A program made the position numbers and the translations under genes. From the NCBI RefSeq assembly GCF_019175285.1, contig NC_056523.1:125407692-125471691 (forward strand): 64,000 nt of DNA, written 5' to 3'. A model generated the notes under the pieces. It had not been told where the DNA came from. It did not search any database and worked only from the letters and a program-made list of their open reading frames with translations. Positions 43,801 to 52,800 of the stretch are shown piece after piece (the first letter of the stretch is position 1; every line of letters begins with the position of its first letter). The DNA is from Sceloporus undulatus (Eukaryota > Chordata > Lepidosauria > Squamata > Phrynosomatidae).

Positions 43801-46800
43801 TATCATCTCTATGCAAGCTTATGAATGTCTGGTTTGTGTTAATAAAGTTATTCTTCTCTGCTCTTAGAACAGACTGCTGGGCTGTTCTGTTCAGGAGGAG
43901 AGGGGAACACTTTGGCTAAAAGTAATTACCTTTCCACACAGATTCAGGAGGGCGCGGGGAGGCCGGGGGAGGGCCCAAGGCCAGGCTGGGGAGCAGGTGC
44001 CAACAAATGGGGACGAAGGTCCGTGCCAAAAAACAGTGATTCCAAAAGGTCCCCATTCATATGTGGACGAGGAATCGATTTGGCATAGCAGAGCACAGCC
44101 AGATCGAGATTTGGATTTTTCAGTAAGTGGGAATGACCCCTTAGACTCTGCATAGGCAGGCAGGCAGGCAAATGGAAGAAGAGGGAGCTGGAATTCTTTC
44201 TTTCAACTATCTGACTGGGCTGTAATGCAAGTAGGGCTAGAGGGAAACAAAAGACAGGTACATAAAGAAAAGAGGGTATGCCATTTACCTGCTCCCTCTT
44301 GCTGTTAATAATGATCAGATGGGAGTTAGCTGCAGCACAGAATTTTCTGGCATTTCTCCACTGTTCTTCAGTATCTGAGAAATAATAGCAGCTACCTTCA
44401 AATTCTTGCCAGTGCAAAGGGTCAGGTCTGCTGCAGACATCTAGAAGAGGATAGAACAGCACAGTGGGTCTCAGTAATTTATATCAGTGCTTCTCAGGTT
44501 ATCTGATATTGGCAATCAGCACCATATTTGTGCCCATGGGATATAAATGTTTCTTCCTTTCTTGGAAACCCTTCAGGGACCAGCAGCCAATGGCTTGGGG
44601 ACTACCACTTGGAATAGCACTGACTTCATATCTCACATTTCACTGATGATGTTCCATTGTAACAGAAACAAACCTTCCTAAGAATGGCAGTTAAATTTTA
44701 TAGGCACTGAAGGCACATAGGAGACCATCACATGGGGGGAAATCAGGGATTCAAAAGGCATTTTCCCAGCAAATTCACATGATCGTGGTGAAGATTTTCA
44801 GATGATGTTATGATTAGAGAGGATTTATCCCAAGAAGAACCAGGAATGCTCCAGCATTCCCCATGAATGAAATAAGTCCTCTCAGATCACAACGTGTGTG
44901 AAAATCTTTGCTGCAATTGTGGTATGCCTTTTACTCCCAGCTTTTCCCTCTTGTGTGATAGTCTCCTTACATACAAACTTTCTGTTATTATGCAGATATA
45001 CCCCAGTTAATGAAGCAGATGTGTTCTTGGGTATTATGTTTTTAATTGAAAATTTGGTATCGGAGGCAGAAACAATATGGAAAGTTTCTATACCACAAAA
45101 AACAAAGAGCAGTTTAATAGGTCAGGAAACTTTTAATTCAAAATTAACAACATGCACGTGTGAAATGAAAAAGCCAGGGCAGGTAAGCCTTGCATAACTA
45201 ATTTAAAACATTTTAACCTTCTAGAGACCACTTCTAAGGCTATACTATCACACACATTTTTGCCCCATGCTATAGAATCCAGATGCAGCCCCAATTAGAA
45301 TTAGAAGTCTCTTTTATTAAAGCTGTGCATTCAGCTCCTGAGTGAACAAGGCTGCGACAATGAAAAGCAGGAAGGAACCTTGTTGCAGTTTTTCATCACA
45401 GCTGTGCTAGTAGGCAAGAGGGGGCTGGGGACATCATCCTCTTGCATCCTGATCACCTTTTGGTAGGTTTGGGGGGATCAGGCCAGAGACATTACTTAGG
45501 CCCCATACAGACATGCCAAAATAAAGCTGCTTCAGGTCACTTTAGAGTTATGCTGTTTAAATGATGCATGCGTCCTAAGAGTCCAGAAGCCATGTCAAAG
45601 CCACAATCCAGTCCTAAGGACAGGAGTGCAGCTTTGGCACAGCTTCCAGACTCTTAGGACGCATGCAACATTTAAACAGCATACCTCCAAAGTGACCCAA
45701 AGCAGTTTTATTTTGGCAGTCTATGGGGCCTTAGTTAAGTAACTGCCATAAGATATTGGCAGTCATCTTTAGCCCTTTGTTTCCCTGGTCTTTCCTTGCT
45801 ATAACCTCCCTTTCTTGAAACAGCTATATATTTTCCAGAGGAGTGGTAGGAAGGCACACAGAACGATAAGTTCCAGTTGTGAATTTCTATAATCTTGTCT
45901 TCAATATAAGCATTCTCCTTCAAACAGGGCTATGGAAACCTCTCAAATTTCATTGCGTTTCACAGAATCTCACCAGCATTCTTAACCAAACAAAAATCTA
46001 TAGTGAATTGCAAGTTGTGTACACACACACACACACCCCATCAGTTTCACAGGTGGAAATATATATGTATTTTGAATTAAACCTATTTTAATTATGTATT
46101 TCTTTACACATTTTTTTTTTAAAAAATATGCATTTAATGTATCTGTTGTGCTTAACAGCCGTTGAGTCAACTCTGACTCATGGCGAACTGCCTCAGAAAA
46201 CCCTCAGGCATGTTGGTTCTGGGGAACAACATACCTGTCTGTTTCTTTTAAAATAATCCAAAAATAATATCTTCCAAAAAAAACTGGCTCTTTATAAAAT
46301 CTAATTAATTTGAAAAAGGAAATGCTGCAATAAAAAAAATATCATTATCTGATAAGAAATCTGTAATTAAAATCCTTTTTCATCTGAAAAATTGCAGAAA
46401 AATGGAATCTAACCCTAAATCATTACAAAAATCTAACTTTTGCCATATATCTTAATAGATATGTTATTTAAATTTTTCGTCCCTTATACTGATGTTTGTA
46501 ACATCAGATTTTTGGTCTCAGAAATTTTCAATCATTTTTTATTGTCCTGATGATGATGATCTATGATAACATAAACAACCAATTAAAAATTATTTTTAAT
46601 TGGTTGTTTATGTTATCATAGATCATCATGATAACATAAAAATTATGAATTTTGGATCCCACAAAGGCTATCAAGAATCTATATTCTTAATGCAATCCCT
46701 TGTAATAGAACATGTTCCTCATGCTATTTAATCCACAAATTCTACCAAAAGATGCCATTTCAGATTTAGTAGGAGATGGGGAGATAGTTCAGCTGCAGCA

Positions 46801-49800
46801 CCACTCTGTAGGGAAGATACATAAGAAAGTTAATTAAATCTCATACAGTTTGAGGACATCTGTTAGGCTTATTTTCTATTTCTTTCATATTATCTGGACT
46901 CACCCAAACAATACTAACAATGCATCAATAGTTGCTGTCTGGCTCTCTGGCTGTCCCTCTCTTTCACACACACACACACACACACATTTTTAAATCAAAA
47001 GAATTAGTACTTTTGGCACAAATATGACTGGAGGATTTAATTTCTGAATTCTGTGCTCCTAATGATGTTTATTCCCTTTTCATTTGTTGCTGGCTTTTTC
47101 CTTCTCAGAGGAGATGATCATACCAGGGCCAATTCAACAGTAATCATGTCAGTGAAAAGAAAAAGGAATAGTAGTTCAATATTTTCACACTGTTGCACTC
47201 TTGCGTGAAAGCGCAAAAATCCCGCAATTGGTTTTTGCACATACCTGGGAATGAATTGATATTATTTGGGAATTGGTCGTTGTGGGCATGAGTTTCAATT
47301 TTGAATTTCCTGGCCTGCTTCCTGCAGCCCCTTAAATGTTTAAAGTCCCTGGCAGCTGCTTCAAAAATGAGCAATCCCGAGACGATTCCCTTTAAAAATT
47401 AAATGTCCCTGGCTGCAGTCCACAGCTGCATAGTGAGGCCAGTTCCCTTTTACATGTCCCTGGCTGTTGCCTGCAGCCACTTCAACTTTGAAAGATCCCC
47501 AACCAGTGCTGCCCCTTTAAAATGCCTGGGTTTAAATAAGGATAAGATATAGATATATAATAGTTAAAAAAGAAAGAAAAAAGAGGAGAATATTGGTGCA
47601 GTACAGACTGCACAAAAGCGCTGTGCTGGCATCGATTTTAGGGTTAGGGACCACGTGGCAACCACACGGTCCCTAACCCTAATATGTGCCAGCAGTGCAA
47701 TAATGGCAGTGTCCAGTGTACACGGGCGCCGCCATTATGATGTAACGGATGCATAGTGTCCACACATCACGCCATGCCAGTTACGTCTTGGCGCACTCGT
47801 GACGTAACTATGGTGGTGCAAAAAGAACTCGGTTTTTCCAGGTTCTTTTTACTCTGGAGTGACGGCACGCGGTTGGGGGCTGCGCTGTCCCTCCAGAGTA
47901 AAAACAGGCGCTTACAGACTGCCGTTTTGTGGCAGTCTGTACTAGGTCATTGTCAGTTATGTGAAGAATTGTGGAATAATAAGCTGTTAATAGCACACCA
48001 ATATACATCTAGATGGATCGATAACATGATTATTTCACCATTGTTGGTTTCATATATCTGTAGGTTTATCTACATGTACATTCTTTGTACTTTTTCTTTT
48101 TTCTTCTATTTCACCAATTTAGTCAATATAGAAATTTAATAAAAATTATTTAAATAAAATGAAATAAAATGCCTGGGTTTCTTCACGACTAGCTTTCACA
48201 CCCTACCAGTCATGCTTTAATCATGGTATTGAGAAGGCTATTCAAGGGATATCTCATGAATAGTTTGTTGCCTTTTAATTCCTGGCTCTTCCTGGGATAA
48301 TTGAATGTGATGTTGTCCGAAAATCTGATGCACCATCGTGCAATTATCCTGGAATTTTCCTTTTTCTTCCCCCGTTTTCCTCCATGTGATAATCTCCCTA
48401 CTTAGCTTGCCTTTCTGCACTCAGTTTTTCTGCTAATCTGATCGTTTCCTCCGCTCTTCTGTCACTTGCTTCACACCTCTGAGCAATATTTTCTATAGTT
48501 CTGAGCTCTGCTAGAAATTCATTCTTCGCCTCTTTGATCATTAGAAGGGCTGTTGAAACATCACAGGTTTCTTGTGTAAAGCTGAAATTCAGCTTCTTGA
48601 GCTCTGAAATCATGGCAGCATCTGGAAAGGGAAGGGCAGGTGTGTTTGCTCGAAACAAAGCGGCTTTGTTTGTCTTTTTAGTACAGTGAACCCTCCACAT
48701 TCACTGTGCTTAGGGGCACAGGGCCTCTGTGAAAGTAGGAAAATCTCAAATTAAAAGAAAATCACTTTTTTTTAACCTGAGAGAACTCCAGGGCAACTCT
48801 ATGGTCAACATCTGTTGGAAGCTAACCATAGAATTGCGCTGGAGGACCTACAAATGCCTAGAGAAGTGTTCTCTCTAGGATCTTCTAGGTCCTCTAACAT
48901 GACTTTTGGTGGGAGTTGACCATAGAGTCATGATAGAGGACCTAGAGATTCCTAGACAGAACATATTAATCCTGTTAAACATATTAACATATTAATCAAA
49001 TTAATAAATAATCAAATCTGCAAAAGTCATATCTGCAAATGTGGAAGATCAACTGTAATTAGGTGTAGAGAGGAAACTTTGAACTGCATGTCTTGTTTTC
49101 ATCTCTATATTCCCTGCTCAATTTAACTCAAGACTTTTCTGCTTCTTGCCCTCAGAGGTCACTTCCCCCTTCTCTCCAAAAGTTAGTATTAAGTGTTTTA
49201 CAACCCTTTTTATGAGAAAGAAGCATCCATGAAGTTTCTCAGGATGCCTCATACATGCACACATGAAAGTTAGCATTAGGGACTCTTTTACTGAAGTATA
49301 GGTAACTTTGGGCCCAAACAGACTTTGGAAGTGCTGTTTAAATTATGATAAATCCTAGTAATAAATGTAAAGTTTGTTTTTTAAAATCTTGCCTGAGCAT
49401 CTTGTAGATTTCTATTCTGCTTTATACCAGAGGATCATGTTGCACTGGGCCACACTGCACTCTGCTTAATATAAATACCAATATTTCCTACAATTTAATC
49501 AGCACTCCACCCCCACACTGGATCCCCACTCCTTCTAGAACAATTTCATAGTCAGAGGTTTTGAGTTGTGGGGAAGGGAAACATCACAGCACAAACTGAA
49601 TTTAAACAGAGAACATCCAATATAATAACATTCATAAAATAAAATATTTTTAACCATTTAAATATGGGCCTGATGCTTCCCTCTATTCAGTCAGGCACAC
49701 AGTACCTGAATCAAGCATTGTGATGACCTTGTGTTTACTAGAAACATTGCAATGGAGCCAGAGCTCACAAGGTCAAAGCCCCAAGACTTTTTGACCAGCA

Positions 49801-52800
49801 GGGACTATGACATCACCTACCACTCCTTCAAGCTTCTCTTTCAACTCTGGATTTCATTGCAATCCTTTCAATAGGTGGAAGGGAAGTGGATTTGGCCTAG
49901 CAAAAATGTAATGTTATAAGTTATATCTCTTGCAGTCCAAATCTGTCTGTGGCTTCATTTCAAATGAGCAAGATCAATTAGATTTACAAAAGACTGCTGA
50001 TAGAATTTTTTTGTGTGTGTTTTAGAAAACAATTTTTGTTTTGGACTTCTTCTTCTTCTTGCATTACATGTGTGTTTCCTTGGTGTAGCAGTATGAGTGT
50101 TGGAGACCAGGGTTCAAATCCCTACTCAGCGATGGAAACCTACTGGGTGACCTTGGGCAAGTCACACTCTCTCAGCCTCAGAGATAGTCAAAAGCAAACC
50201 CCCTCTGAGCAAATCTTGCCAAGAAAAACCCATGATAGGTTCACCTTAGGATCACCAGAAGTCAGAAATGATTTGAAGACACAGAACAACAACAAAGTGG
50301 CTAATGGAATTGTCATGATGAGGGCTTGAATATCTAAATGTACCACTATCTTACTGTTTTACATAGTTTTCCAGAGGGGCCAGTTCCTTTCTAGTATAAT
50401 TTCTGACATCCAGAGATGAATAAACTGTTAAAGGGGATCATTTGTTCTTGCTCATCCTTTCATAGGTTCGATTGCTTGTTCTGTTCCTATAACTTTTAAT
50501 GTCAAAATATTATCCTTTCCTTCTCTTATCCCAGTTCCCCCTCCTTACTGCTTCCATCACTTGGTTCTGAAATGTACGATTAGGCTGCTTGACCCTGTCC
50601 CTTGTACCCACATTGTGAGAGAAGAATGATATCAATTATGAGACAGCCAACAACGAGAGCCAAGAGCACAGGTATGCCATTTCTCCTCCAAGAGCCCTTC
50701 CAGAGGAATGGAGTGAAGACTGACTTGCCTGCAAGGAGACAGAAAGATATTCGAATCAGTTATGGCCTAAATATCTTAAAAGCAACAGATCCCATCTGAT
50801 CTTGAAAAGTTAAGCAGGGTCAGCCCTGGTTAGTGCTTGGACGGGAGGCTGCCAACAAATACCAGGTGCTGTAGTCTATATTGCTGCAGGAACTGGAAGA
50901 ACAACCTCTGAGGATTCCTTGTCTAGGGAAACCATATGAAATTCGTGGGGCCAACACAGGTTGACATGCAAGCTGAACGTGCATTCATGCACAGACCCAC
51001 ACCTGGTTGAATGACAGCTCTGGATAAAAGAACTTATATGGAGACAATCTATGTGTAATACAGAAGAGAATCTACAGTCTTCCAGATTTTGCAGGACTGC
51101 AACTTCTATGATCCCCAATGACTGTACAGTTGTCCCTTCTTATACATGGATTTTTTTATACACGGATTCAAGCATACACGGTTTGAAAATATTTAAAAAA
51201 AAGTATAAATTTCAAATATCAAACCTTGATTTTCCATTTTTTATAAGGGACACCATTTTGCTATGTCATTATATTCAATGGGACTTGAGCATCCACGGAT
51301 TTTGTTATCCACGGGGGATTTTGGAACCAAACCCCAGCATATAACAAGGGACCATTGTATTGGATAAGGCTGTTGGAGTTCAACAAGATCTGGAGGGCCA
51401 TACGCTGTGGGCCTGCTGTATGCAGAACAACCAGCAGAGGGCAGCAGTGCTCAAGCAACATCATACCTGTAACAAAGTTATCCTCAGGGCTTGATTGTTT
51501 AGCGTGGGGTTTTGGTTCCTCCCTTTTAGAAGGAAGTGGGATCTTGTCATAGTTGTTTTCTTCACTGAAGCTTTCATATTCATCTGGATAGGGAGAAGGG
51601 AAGGGGTTAATTTTGGAAAAATTCAAACATGAAAAAACTGGCAAAGGGGGTCTGTGAGAAGACAGTTTATCACTGAACCATTTGTCCTTCCTCACCCTTT
51701 CCCAGGCTTGCTTGGTTGTTCTGTTTTTGTAACTGCATGCAGATAACACCATAGTACTAGCAGAAAATAGCAAAAACCTGGAAAGATTATTGAATAAATT
51801 CAAGGGGGGGGGGGGAGCAAAGGCAGGCTTACAGTTAAACCTCAAGTAAACAAAAATAATGACCACAGATGATTTACATAGCTTTGAAATAGACAGTGAA
51901 GACATTGAAACAGTTTTAAGGTTTTCCATACCTTGGCTAAGGTTCCGTCCACAGTGCAGAAATAATGCAGGTTGAAATCACTTTAACTACCATTGTTCAA
52001 CCCCATGGAATTCTGGGATTTGTAGTTTGTGGTCGCACCAGAGCTCTGACAGGATGACTAAATGATTTCCAAAATGACAGTTCCCAGAATTACATAGCAT
52101 TGAGCCATGACAGTTAAAGTGGTATCAACCTAGATTATTTCTGTAGAGCCCTAGTAATTAATCAGAATGGAGACTGCAATCAAGAAATCAGAAGAAGACT
52201 AGGACTTGGAAGGAAGCTATTAAGGAACTAGACAATATCCTGAAGTGTTAAGATATATCACTAAGTACTAAAGTTAGGATTGTTCTTGCTATTATTTTTC
52301 CCATTTCTATATGATTGTGAAAGCTGGACAGTGAAGAAAGCTGACAGGAGGAAAATCAACCCATTTGACATGTGTTGGAGAAGAGTTCTACACATACCAT
52401 GGACTGCTAAAAAGACAAATAAATGGGTTCTAGAGCACATCAAGCTTCAATTCTCCCTAGAAGCCAAGATGATTAAACTGAGACTGTCATACATTGGACA
52501 TATCACAAGATGACATCTCACCAGAAAATACACTAAGGCATGGTAAGGTAGAAGACAGTAGCAAAAGAGAAAGACCATATTTTGGATGGATACACTAAAT
52601 CAAGGAAGACCCTGAGTCGGCAAGATCTGAGCAGGGCTCTTGATGATAGGGTAACTTGGAGGTCTTTCATTCTTGGGTCACCATAAGTCAAAGACAACTT
52701 GATGACAGTTACTATACATACTCATGTGTATGTCTAAAAATTTTAGTCAAAAAATTGACCCCAGAAATCTGGGTTGACTTATCCATGGGCCAATGCAAAT

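Noticed and set aside
47638-47682. interstitial telomere array
   Set aside because: Only two TTAGGG units per arm, arranged as a hairpin within a repeat element.
50757-50880. 5S rRNA gene
   Set aside because: The 5S-like head is diverged and joined to a SINE tail also present in other copies, so it is a retroposon.
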